Below are positions 17,098-24,294 of a stretch of 64,000 bases of DNA, piece by piece. The notes beneath the pieces are model-generated. The model had not been told where the DNA came from, did not search any database, and saw only the letters and a list, made by a program, of their open reading frames with translations. The translations under genes were made by a program, and so were the position numbers. Every line of letters begins with the position of its first letter. Position 1 is the stretch's first letter. The DNA comes from Streptomyces qaidamensis. Its GTDB lineage: Bacteria > Actinomycetota > Actinomycetes > Streptomycetales > Streptomycetaceae. Location of the stretch: NCBI RefSeq assembly GCF_001611795.1, contig NZ_CP015098.1, positions 7,006,001-7,070,000 on the forward strand, in the 5' to 3' direction.

Positions 17098-17814
17098 GTG
17101 CAGCAGTATGAGCTCGTGGAGAAAGTACGACTTCTCGTCGTCGACGACGACCCGCCCATCGCCGATCTCGTCGCGACCGTCGCCCGCTACGAGGGCTGGG
17201 ACGCGGTCACGGCGTACACCGGCGAGGACGCGCTGGTGCGGGCCGCCGAGTTCCACCCGGACATCGTGGTGCTCGACCTGATGCTGCCCGGCGTGGACGG
17301 CTTCGGCGTCCTGGACCGGCTGCGCGCCTCCGGCACGATGGTGCCGGTGGTGTTCCTCACCGCCCGCGACGGCGTCGCCGACCGGGTCGCGGGCCTGACC
17401 CGGGGCGGCGACGACTACCTGGTCAAGCCGTTCGCCGTGGAGGAGCTGATGGCCCGGCTGCGGACCGTGCTGCGGCGCAGCGCCGGGCCCGCCTTCCAGC
17501 GGTCCGTGCTCCAGGTCGGCGACCTGACCATGGACGAGGACACCCGGGAGGTCCGGCGCGGCGAGCGACTGCTGTCGCTGACCCCCACCGAGTACGAGGT
17601 GCTGCGCTACCTCATGCGCAAGTCGCCCACCGTGCTGACCAAGGCGCAGATCCTCGACCACGTGTGGGAGTACGGCTTCGGCGGCCGCTCCAACGTCGTC
17701 GAGCTGGTCGTCAGCCGGCTGCGCCGCAAGCTCGACGAGACCGACGAGGGCGGCTCGCCGCTCATCCACACCGTGCGCGGGTTCGGGTACGTGCTGCGAC
17801 AGGCCGCCGAGTGA
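17098..17814 (+). CDS. OmpR-family response regulator
   Basis: About 238 residues. The receiver domain has the acidic pocket DDD and phospho-acceptor Asp60 in VLDLMLPG, plus the conserved Thr and Lys (VFLTARD, YLVKPFAVEE). The winged-helix DNA-binding domain ends with NVVELVVSRLRRKLD and TVRGFGYVLR. The start could be GTG 17098 or GTG 17116; neither has a strong ribosome site. Its stop overlaps the kinase start (GTGA), a translationally coupled pair. Being divergent from the flavin electron-transfer operon, it is the likely regulator of that operon. Confidence 0.93.
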   Translation: MQQYELVEKVRLLVVDDDPPIADLVATVARYEGWDAVTAYTGEDALVRAAEFHPDIVVLDLMLPGVDGFGVLDRLRASGTMVPVVFLTARDGVADRVAGLTRGGDDYLVKPFAVEELMARLRTVLRRSAGPAFQRSVLQVGDLTMDEDTREVRRGERLLSLTPTEYEVLRYLMRKSPTVLTKAQILDHVWEYGFGGRSNVVELVVSRLRRKLDETDEGGSPLIHTVRGFGYVLRQAAE

Positions 17815-19268
17815 TCGCCCGGCTGCGCCGGGCCTACCGCGGAATGCGCCTGGGCACCCGGATGGCCCTCGGCCTCGGCGCCCTGTCCCTGGTCGTGTTC
17901 GCCGTCGTCGGCACGGCCCTGACGACGTACATGCGGGACTATCTGTCGGCCCAGCTCGACACCCAGCTGGCGCAAGCCCAGATCGCCCAGTCCAAGAGCA
18001 TCGCGGACTACGGCACCCTCTCGGGCAAGAAGTACTACAGCTGGTTCTACGCCGTGTACGACGTGTCGGACGGCACGCCCGCGCTCCGCAGGCCCGAGGA
18101 CCCGGCCGACCTGCCGAAGGACGTCGACGACTTCACCTCCCTGGCCCGGGCGCAGACCACCGCGCACACCGAACTCCTGCGCACCGAGCACCTCAAGGGC
18201 GCCGGCCCCTACCGGCTGCGCGCCTGCCAGGTCGAACCCGGGGTGGTCCTGGTCAGCGCCGCACCCCTGGAGGACATCGAGGACACCGTCGGGCAGCTGA
18301 TCACGATCCAGGTCGTCACCTTCGCCCTCGCGCTCCTCGCGCTGGTCGTCTTCGGCCGCCGGATGCTGCGCCGGGGCCTGAAGCCGCTCAGCGACATGGC
18401 GTCCACGGCGCACGGCATCACCTCGCACGACCTGACCGAGTCGGCGGCCCGGCTGCCGCTGCGCGCCGACGGCCGGGACGGCGGGCCCGAGGTGGACGAA
18501 CTGCGCACCGCCTTCAACACGATGCTGGAGCACATCGACGACTCCCTCGCCGTGCGCGCCGAGGCCGAGCAGCGACTGCGCCGCTTCGTCGCCGACGCCT
18601 CGCACGAGCTGCGCACCCCGCTGATGTCGGTGCGCGGCTACGCCGACCTCTTCCAGTACGCCGCCGCCAACGCCCCCGAGGAACGCGACCGGCACCTGGC
18701 CCGGCTGCGCGCCGAGGCCGCCCGCATGGGGATCCTCCTGGACGACCTGCTGCTGCTGGCCCGGCTGGACGCGGCGGAGGTGGAGGCGCCGCTGCGGATG
18801 GAGGACGCCGACCTGGCCGAGCTGGTGGGCCAGGCCGCGGACGCCTTCCGCGCGGGCCGCCCGGACCATCCGCTGACCGTCCTCGCGGGGCCGGGTCCGG
18901 TGCGGCTGCCGATGGACCCGCTGCGCATCCGGCAGGTCGTCGACAATCTCCTGACCAACGCGGCGGTGCACACCCCCGCCGGGACGAAGGTGTCGGTGGA
19001 GGTCGCCCTCGTGCCCGGCGCCGCCGAGGTGCGGGTCGCCGACACCGGGCCGGGCATCCCGCCCGACGACCGGGCGCGCGTCTTCGACCGCTTCTACCGC
19101 GTCGACAAGGCCCGCAGCCGCGACCGCGGCGGCAGCGGCCTGGGCCTCGCGGTCGCCCAGTCCCTGGTCCGCGCCCACGGCGGCCGGATCGAGCTGAACA
19201 GCGCACCGGGAGCAACGGTGTTCACGGTGCGCCTGCCCGCGCCGGGCGTACACCCGGCGGACCGGTGA
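17811..19268 (+). CDS. Two-component sensor histidine kinase
   Basis: 485 residues. Two membrane helices (about 15-40 and 165-190) bracket an extracytoplasmic sensor region of about 125 residues. HAMP follows, then the HisKA box with the phospho-histidine in ADASHELRTPL, and the ATPase boxes N (NLLTNAAVHTPAGT), G1 (DTGPGIPPDDRARVF) and G2 (GGSGLGLAVAQ). The GTG start overlaps the regulator stop by 4 bases. The signal is unknown; the position next to redox genes suggests redox or envelope stress. Confidence 0.93.
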   Translation: MIARLRRAYRGMRLGTRMALGLGALSLVVFAVVGTALTTYMRDYLSAQLDTQLAQAQIAQSKSIADYGTLSGKKYYSWFYAVYDVSDGTPALRRPEDPADLPKDVDDFTSLARAQTTAHTELLRTEHLKGAGPYRLRACQVEPGVVLVSAAPLEDIEDTVGQLITIQVVTFALALLALVVFGRRMLRRGLKPLSDMASTAHGITSHDLTESAARLPLRADGRDGGPEVDELRTAFNTMLEHIDDSLAVRAEAEQRLRRFVADASHELRTPLMSVRGYADLFQYAAANAPEERDRHLARLRAEAARMGILLDDLLLLARLDAAEVEAPLRMEDADLAELVGQAADAFRAGRPDHPLTVLAGPGPVRLPMDPLRIRQVVDNLLTNAAVHTPAGTKVSVEVALVPGAAEVRVADTGPGIPPDDRARVFDRFYRVDKARSRDRGGSGLGLAVAQSLVRAHGGRIELNSAPGATVFTVRLPAPGVHPADR

Positions 19269-19309
19269 GAGGCGCCCTCTAGACTCGTCCGGAAACAGCC
19301 CGTACGACC

Positions 19310-20473
19310 ATGGCCAACGCTTCCGCCAACCCGAAGGGCTCCGGCGCCTTGATACGGATCGATTCAGTCACCAAGCGCTATCCGGACGGCACGGTGGCTG
19401 TCGACCGGCTCTCCCTGGAGATACCCGACCGCTCGATCACCGTCCTCGTCGGACCCTCGGGCTGCGGCAAGACCACCACCCTGCGGATGATCAACCGGAT
19501 GGTCGAACCGAGCGAGGGAACCATCCTCCTCGACGGCGAGGACATCCAGCGCCGGCCCGTCACCACCCTGCGCCGCTCCATGGGTTACGTCATCCAGAAC
19601 GCCGGCCTCTTCCAGCACCGCACGATCCTCGACAACATCGCCACCGTGCCGCGCGTGCTCGGCTGGGGCAAGCAGAAGGCGCGGGCCCGGGCGGCGGAGC
19701 TGATGGAGCGCGTGGGCCTCGACGCCGCGCTCGCCAAGCGGTACCCGTACCAGCTGTCCGGCGGCCAGCAGCAGCGCGTCGGCGTGGCCCGGGCGCTCGC
19801 CGCCGACCCGCCCGTGCTGCTCATGGACGAGCCGTTCTCCGCGGTCGACCCGGTGGTGCGCAAGGGCCTCCAGGACGAACTGCTGCGCATCCAGGACGAG
19901 TTGGGGAAGACCATCGTCTTCGTCACCCACGACATCGACGAGGCGATCAAACTCGGCACGATGGTCGCCGTGATGCGCGAGGGCGGTCATCTCGCCCAGT
20001 ACGCACCCCCGGCCGAGCTGCTGTCCGACCCGGCCGACGCCTTCGTCGAGGACTTCCTCGGGGCCGACCGCGGCATCCGGCGGCTGTCGTTCTTCCCCTC
20101 CGCCGAACTCCCGCTGTCCACCGGCCCGGTGATCCCGGTGGACGCCTCCGCCGAGCAGATCGCCGCCCCCGACGAGCCCTGGCTGCTGGTCACCGACGCT
20201 GACGGCAAACCCCTCGGCTGGGGTGAGCGGCGCGACCTGACAGCCGGTGACATCAGGACCGGCCGGCTCGTCGCGCACGGACGGCCCTTCGTCCCCGGCA
20301 CCGACTCCCTGCGGGCCGCCCTCGACTGCGCGGTGCTCTCCCCGTCCGGCCACGCCGTCGCCGTCGACGGCACCGGCCGCGTGACCGGCGTGGTCTCGCA
20401 GGCGACCATCGGCGAGGCGATCCGCAGCGCCCACGCCGGCGGCCACGCGGACGAGGCCAAGGCCGCGTCGTGA
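19310..20473 (+). CDS. Glycine betaine/proline-type ABC transporter ATP-binding protein
   Basis: 387 residues. Cytoplasmic ATPase of an osmoprotectant importer (OpuC/OpuA class). Walker A GPSGCGKTTT, Q-loop VIQNAGLF, signature LSGGQQQRV, Walker B VLLMDEPFSAVD and switch His in FVTHDIDEA are all seen. The C-terminal 100 residues have the position of CBS domains that sense ionic strength in OpuA-like ATPases, but only one repeat is recognisable. Stop and next start overlap by 4 bases, so the four transporter genes form one operon. The ribosome site is weak. Confidence 0.92.
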   Translation: MANASANPKGSGALIRIDSVTKRYPDGTVAVDRLSLEIPDRSITVLVGPSGCGKTTTLRMINRMVEPSEGTILLDGEDIQRRPVTTLRRSMGYVIQNAGLFQHRTILDNIATVPRVLGWGKQKARARAAELMERVGLDAALAKRYPYQLSGGQQQRVGVARALAADPPVLLMDEPFSAVDPVVRKGLQDELLRIQDELGKTIVFVTHDIDEAIKLGTMVAVMREGGHLAQYAPPAELLSDPADAFVEDFLGADRGIRRLSFFPSAELPLSTGPVIPVDASAEQIAAPDEPWLLVTDADGKPLGWGERRDLTAGDIRTGRLVAHGRPFVPGTDSLRAALDCAVLSPSGHAVAVDGTGRVTGVVSQATIGEAIRSAHAGGHADEAKAAS

Positions 20474-21174
20474 ACGGCTTCTTCGACATCCCGAGCGACC
20501 TCCAGCACAGCTACCAGGGCCTGATCGGACTGCACCTGCGCGAGGCCCTGCTGCCCGTGCTGGCCGGCCTGCTGCTCGCGCTGCCGCTCGCCCAGCTCTG
20601 TGTCCGGTTCCGCTGGCTGTACCCGCCGGTGCTCGGCGCCACCACCATCCTCTACGCCGTCCCGTCACTGGCCTTCTTCGTGGTCCTCATCGACTACACC
20701 GGCCAGACCGAGCTGACCGTGATGATCCCGCTGGCCGTGTACAGCCTCGTGGTGCTCGTGCCGGCCATCGTCGACGGCGTGCGGTCCGTGCCGCAGGAGA
20801 CCCTGGCCGCGGCCACCGCCATGGGATTCGGGCCCGTACGCCGCTACCTCCAAGTGCAGTTGCCGATCGCCGTGCCGGCCATCATCGCCGGGCTCAGGGT
20901 CGCCACCGTCTCCAGCATCTCCCTGGTCAGCGTCGGCACCCTCATCGGCAACCAGGGAGCCCTCGGCAACCTGCTCGCCGACGCGCAGAAGTACGACCGG
21001 CCCGAGCTGGCCGTCAACTCCGTGATCACGACGGCCGTCCTGGCCATCCTGTGCGACGCCCTGCTGGTGCTGCTCCGCGTCGTACTGACCCCGTGGATGC
21101 CGAACGCCGCCCGCAGGCGCCCGAAGCCGAGCACGCGGCAGAAGCTGCCCGCCCCCCAGGACGTGACCCGGTGA
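20470..21174 (+). CDS. Glycine betaine-type ABC transporter permease (first)
   Basis: 234 residues with about six membrane helices. The permease EAA-like loop is visible as ETLAAATAMGFGPVRRYLQVQLP, the site contacted by the ATPase. Homologous to OpuCB. Start GTG overlaps the ATPase stop, and its own stop overlaps the next permease start (GTGA). The C-terminal tail is cytoplasmic and basic. Likely forms a heterodimer with the product of the next gene. Confidence 0.92.
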   Translation: MNGFFDIPSDLQHSYQGLIGLHLREALLPVLAGLLLALPLAQLCVRFRWLYPPVLGATTILYAVPSLAFFVVLIDYTGQTELTVMIPLAVYSLVVLVPAIVDGVRSVPQETLAAATAMGFGPVRRYLQVQLPIAVPAIIAGLRVATVSSISLVSVGTLIGNQGALGNLLADAQKYDRPELAVNSVITTAVLAILCDALLVLLRVVLTPWMPNAARRRPKPSTRQKLPAPQDVTR

Positions 21175-21836
21175 ACGTACTGAACTTCGTCAACGCCTTC
21201 TTCAGCGACAGCGCCCACTGGCACGGTTACGACGGCATCCCGCAACGCCTGCTCGAACACATCCAGTACTCGGTCCTGGCCCTGGCCCTCGCCGCCGCGA
21301 TCGGCCTGCCCGTCGGCCTGCTCACCGGGCACACCGGGCGGGGCGGCAACACCCTCGCGTTCATCGCCACGGCCGCCCGCGCGCTGCCCAGTTTCGGCCT
21401 GCTGGTGCTGATCGTCATCATGATGGGCTTCGGGCTGCTGCCCGTGATGATCCCCCTCGTCATCCTGGCCGTACCGCCGATCCTGGTGACCACCTACGAG
21501 GCCGTCCGCACCGTCGACCCGTCCCCGGTGGACGCCGCCCGCGGCATGGGCATGCACGAGTCGCGGATCCTCTTCCAGGTCGAACTGCCGGTCGCGCTGC
21601 CGCTGATCCTGAGCGGACTGCGCTCGGCCGCCATCCAGATCGTCTCGACGGCCACCATCGCCGCCTACGTCAGCCTGGGCGGCCTCGGCCGGTACATCGT
21701 CGACGGGCTCTACCAGCGCGACTACGAGAAGGTGGTCGGCGGCGCCACCCTCGTGGCCGTCCTGGCACTCGTCACGCTGGCGGTGTTCTGGGCGGTGGGC
21801 CGCCTGGCCGTGTCACCGGGGGTGCGCCGGCGCTGA
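21171..21836 (+). CDS. Glycine betaine-type ABC transporter permease (second)
   Basis: 221 residues with about five to six membrane helices and the EAA-like loop PVDAARGMGMHESRILFQVELP. Homologous to OpuCD. The start GTG is fused to the stop of the first permease (4-base overlap), indicating coupled translation. 76 bases separate its stop from the binding-protein start. Confidence 0.92.
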   Translation: MNVLNFVNAFFSDSAHWHGYDGIPQRLLEHIQYSVLALALAAAIGLPVGLLTGHTGRGGNTLAFIATAARALPSFGLLVLIVIMMGFGLLPVMIPLVILAVPPILVTTYEAVRTVDPSPVDAARGMGMHESRILFQVELPVALPLILSGLRSAAIQIVSTATIAAYVSLGGLGRYIVDGLYQRDYEKVVGGATLVAVLALVTLAVFWAVGRLAVSPGVRRR

Positions 21837-21912
21837 CGTCCTGACGAGTCTGTGAGAAACCGTGACCAGGCCTCCCTTGACTGATCGTAAAGGGGGTGGA
21901 TTGGATCGGTGG

Positions 21913-22869
21913 ATGACTTCTACCGCGAAGAGCAGCTGGTCCAGGACGAGGCACACCGGCGCGGCAGTGGCCGCGCTCACCGCCGCTGCGGCACTGCTCG
22001 CGGGCTGTTCGTCCGGCGACACCTCCGACGACCCCCTGGCGGGCGAGAAGGCGAAGGCGGGCACCGTCGTCGTCGGCTCCAACAACTTCACCGAGAGCAC
22101 CCTGCTCGCCGACATCTACGGCGAGGCGCTCAAGGCCAAGGGCATCAAGGTCACCTACAAGCACAACATAGGCAGCCGCGAGACGACGTACGGCCTCATG
22201 AAGAACGGCTCCGTCACCGTGCTGCCGGAGTACAACGGCTCGCTGCTCGCCTACCTGGACCCCAAGGCCGAGCAGAAGTCCGCCGAGGCGGTGAACGAGG
22301 CCGTCAAGGCCAAGCTCGACAAGAAGCTGACGCTGCTGGAGTCCTCGCCCGCCGAGGACAAGGACTCGGTCGCCGTCAACGCCGAGACCGCCAAGAAGTA
22401 CAAGCTCACCTCCTCGTCCACCCTCGCGGACCTCAAGGAGGCCGCACCGGACCTGGTGATCGGCGGCTCGCCCGAGTTCCAGACCCGGCACCAGGGCCTG
22501 GAAGGCCTGAAGTCCGTGTACGGCCTGGAGTTCAAGTCCTTCAAGGCGCTCGACGCCGGCGGCCCCCTGACCCGGGCGGCGCTGACCAGGAACACCGTCC
22601 AGGCCGCGGACATCTTCACCACGGACCCCACCATCGTGAAGGAGAAGTTCGTCGTCCTGAAGGACCCGGAGAACCTCTTCGGGTTCGCCAACGTGACCCC
22701 GCTGGTCCACCAGGGCGGCCTCTCCCAGAAGGGCGTCGACGCGCTCGACGCGGTCTCCGCGAAGCTGGACACCAAGACGCTCCTGGAGCTGGACGCGCAG
22801 GTGCAGCTGGAGAAGAAGGACCCGCTGGACGTGGCGACGGCATGGCTGAAGTCGGCGGGCCTGAGCTGA
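21913..22869 (+). CDS. Glycine betaine-type substrate-binding lipoprotein
   Basis: About 318 residues. A lipoprotein signal ends in the lipobox LLAGC (cysteine near residue 32). The mature part is the OpuAC/QAT binding fold (VVVGSNNFTESTLLADIYGEAL, NGSVTVLPEYNGSLLAYL, FGFANVTPLVHQ). ATG 21913 is chosen; the in-frame TTG at 21901 has a better-spaced AAAGGGGG and may be the true start, which would add four residues. It completes the ATPase-permease-permease-binding protein operon. Confidence 0.92.
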   Translation: MTSTAKSSWSRTRHTGAAVAALTAAAALLAGCSSGDTSDDPLAGEKAKAGTVVVGSNNFTESTLLADIYGEALKAKGIKVTYKHNIGSRETTYGLMKNGSVTVLPEYNGSLLAYLDPKAEQKSAEAVNEAVKAKLDKKLTLLESSPAEDKDSVAVNAETAKKYKLTSSSTLADLKEAAPDLVIGGSPEFQTRHQGLEGLKSVYGLEFKSFKALDAGGPLTRAALTRNTVQAADIFTTDPTIVKEKFVVLKDPENLFGFANVTPLVHQGGLSQKGVDALDAVSAKLDTKTLLELDAQVQLEKKDPLDVATAWLKSAGLS

Positions 22870-22883
22870 CGGACTGACGGTCA

Positions 22884-22913
22884 CCGGCCCGGGCGCGCGA
22901 CCGCCCGGGCCGG
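22884..22913. terminator. Bidirectional terminator between the ABC operon and the conservon
   Basis: A perfect 12-bp stem (CCGGCCCGGGCG and its complement) with a 6-base loop sits between two convergent genes, 14 bases after the binding-protein stop and 3 bases from the cvnD stop. It is well placed to end transcription from both sides. Confidence 0.7.
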
Positions 22914-22916
22914 CCG

Positions 22917-23501
22917 CTACGCCTGTACCGCCGACGCGATCAGCTGGTCGATCAGGGCGATCAGCACGTCCCGGCACGACTCCCGGTCCCGCGCGTCGCA
23001 CAGCAGCACCCGAACGTGCTCCGGCAGCGCGAGCGCCTCCCTGATGTCCTCGGGCGGGTACGGGTGTTCGCCGTGGAAGCCGTTGACGCCCACGACGAAC
23101 GGAATGCCCCGGCGCTCGAAGAAGTCGATCGCGGCGAAGCTGCACTCGGGTCTGCGCACGTCGACCAGGACCACGGCGCCGAGCGCGCCGAGCGCCAGGT
23201 CGTTCCACATGAACCAGAACCGCTGCTGCCCCGGCGTGCCGAACAGGTACAGCACCAGTTCCCGGCTGATGGTGATCCGGCCGAAGTCCAGGGCGACGGT
23301 GGTGGCCCGCTTCTCCTCGATGCCGTCGAGGTCGTCGATGCCCAGACCGGCCATGGTCAGGGGCTCCTCGGTGCGCAACGGGACGATCTCGCTGACCGAT
23401 CCGACCATGGTGGTCTTGCCGACGCCGAAGCCCCCGGCGATGAGGATCTTGACCGTGTCGGGTGCCGATGACGCGTCAGGGGCAAGGTCAGAGCCGGCCA
23501 A
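22917..23501 (-). CDS. cvnD: Conservon GTPase-like protein CvnD
   Basis: 194 residues. Small Ras-like GTPase of the actinobacterial conservon. The P-loop is GGFGVGKTT, with LYLFGTPGQQRFWFMW corresponding to the DxxG/switch II region and GVNGF in the position of NKxD (here NGF, as in other CvnD). Conservon proteins form a membrane-associated complex reminiscent of eukaryotic G-protein systems and affect development and antibiotic onset. The start lies within cvnC (14-base overlap). It is the last gene of the cvnABCD operon. Confidence 0.93.
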   Translation of the reverse strand: MAGSDLAPDASSAPDTVKILIAGGFGVGKTTMVGSVSEIVPLRTEEPLTMAGLGIDDLDGIEEKRATTVALDFGRITISRELVLYLFGTPGQQRFWFMWNDLALGALGAVVLVDVRRPECSFAAIDFFERRGIPFVVGVNGFHGEHPYPPEDIREALALPEHVRVLLCDARDRESCRDVLIALIDQLIASAVQA

Positions 23502-23847
23502 GGCCGTCCCTCACTTTCTGCAGCAGGTCCAGGTCCGGAGTGGTACGGGAGACGAGGCGCGGCGGGCGGACGGTGATCCGGCCCGCCTCCAGCAGGTCGC
23601 ACAGCAGGATCACGACCACGCTCACCGGCAGGTCGAGCCGGGCGGCCAGCTCCGCCACGGCGACCGGCTCGGCGCACAGCCGCAGGATCCGGGTGTGCTC
23701 GGGCTGACACCGGGCCGCCGTGGCGGGCGGCGGATCGACCGCCGTGACCGTCGATATGAGCGTGAAGTCGGCGCGGCTGGGACGGGTCCGCCCGCCGGTC
23801 AGAGCGAACAGCCGGACGAGCCGGCCCGCCGCATCCCCTACGGTCAC
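23488..23847 (-). CDS. cvnC: Conservon DUF742 protein CvnC
   Basis: 119 residues, DUF742 family, small winged-helix-like protein. Typical features are RLFALTGGRTRPS near the N-terminus, LCAEPVAVAELAARLDLPVSVVVILLCDL for the helix-turn-helix-like part, and LDLLQKVRDGLGRL at the end. GTG start one base after the cvnB stop; overlaps cvnD by 14 bases. CvnC is a partner of CvnA, B and D; no independent enzymatic role is known. Confidence 0.93.
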   Translation of the reverse strand: MTVGDAAGRLVRLFALTGGRTRPSRADFTLISTVTAVDPPPATAARCQPEHTRILRLCAEPVAVAELAARLDLPVSVVVILLCDLLEAGRITVRPPRLVSRTTPDLDLLQKVRDGLGRL

Positions 23848-23848
23848 C

Positions 23849-24280
23849 TCACACGCCGGGATCGACGACGGGTCCGGCCATGCCCCGCGGTGCCGCGCTG
23901 AGGTGCTCGCCGATCTTCTTCACCAGCATGTTCATCTGGTACGCCACCACCCCGACGTCCGCGCCCGGCCCGGTCAGCACGACCAGGTGGGCGCCGGGCC
24001 CGGCGGAGGTCAGGATCAGATAGCTGTTGGCCATCTCGATGAGGGCCTGGCGCACCGGACCGCCCCGGAAGTCCATGCTGACGCCCTTGCTGAGGCTCAT
24101 CAGTCCGGAGGCGGTCGCCGCGAGCCGCTCGGCGTCGTCGCGCAGGAACCCGGTGGACTTGCTGACCACCAGGCCGTCCTCGGAGAGCACCACGGCCTGG
24201 TTCACGTCGGCGACCCGCTCCACGAGTCCGGTCAGCAGCTGGTCGAGCTGGGTGTGGGTGGCGGGGATGGGGCGTGTCAT
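23849..24280 (-). CDS. cvnB: Conservon roadblock/LC7 protein CvnB
   Basis: 143 residues, roadblock/LC7 fold, as in MglB-like regulators of small GTPases. Key stretches are LDQLLTGLVERVADVNQAVVLSEDGL and MNMLVKKIGEHL. It probably acts as a partner of the CvnD GTPase. Located 14 bases after cvnA and one base before cvnC, in standard conservon order. Confidence 0.94.
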   Translation of the reverse strand: MTRPIPATHTQLDQLLTGLVERVADVNQAVVLSEDGLVVSKSTGFLRDDAERLAATASGLMSLSKGVSMDFRGGPVRQALIEMANSYLILTSAGPGAHLVVLTGPGADVGVVAYQMNMLVKKIGEHLSAAPRGMAGPVVDPGV

Positions 24281-24294
24281 TGCGGTGTCCTTCG

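Noticed and set aside
16635..17111. Plus-strand open frame antisense to the membrane reductase
   Set aside because: It mirrors the reductase's codon pattern, has no ribosome site and no recognisable domain.
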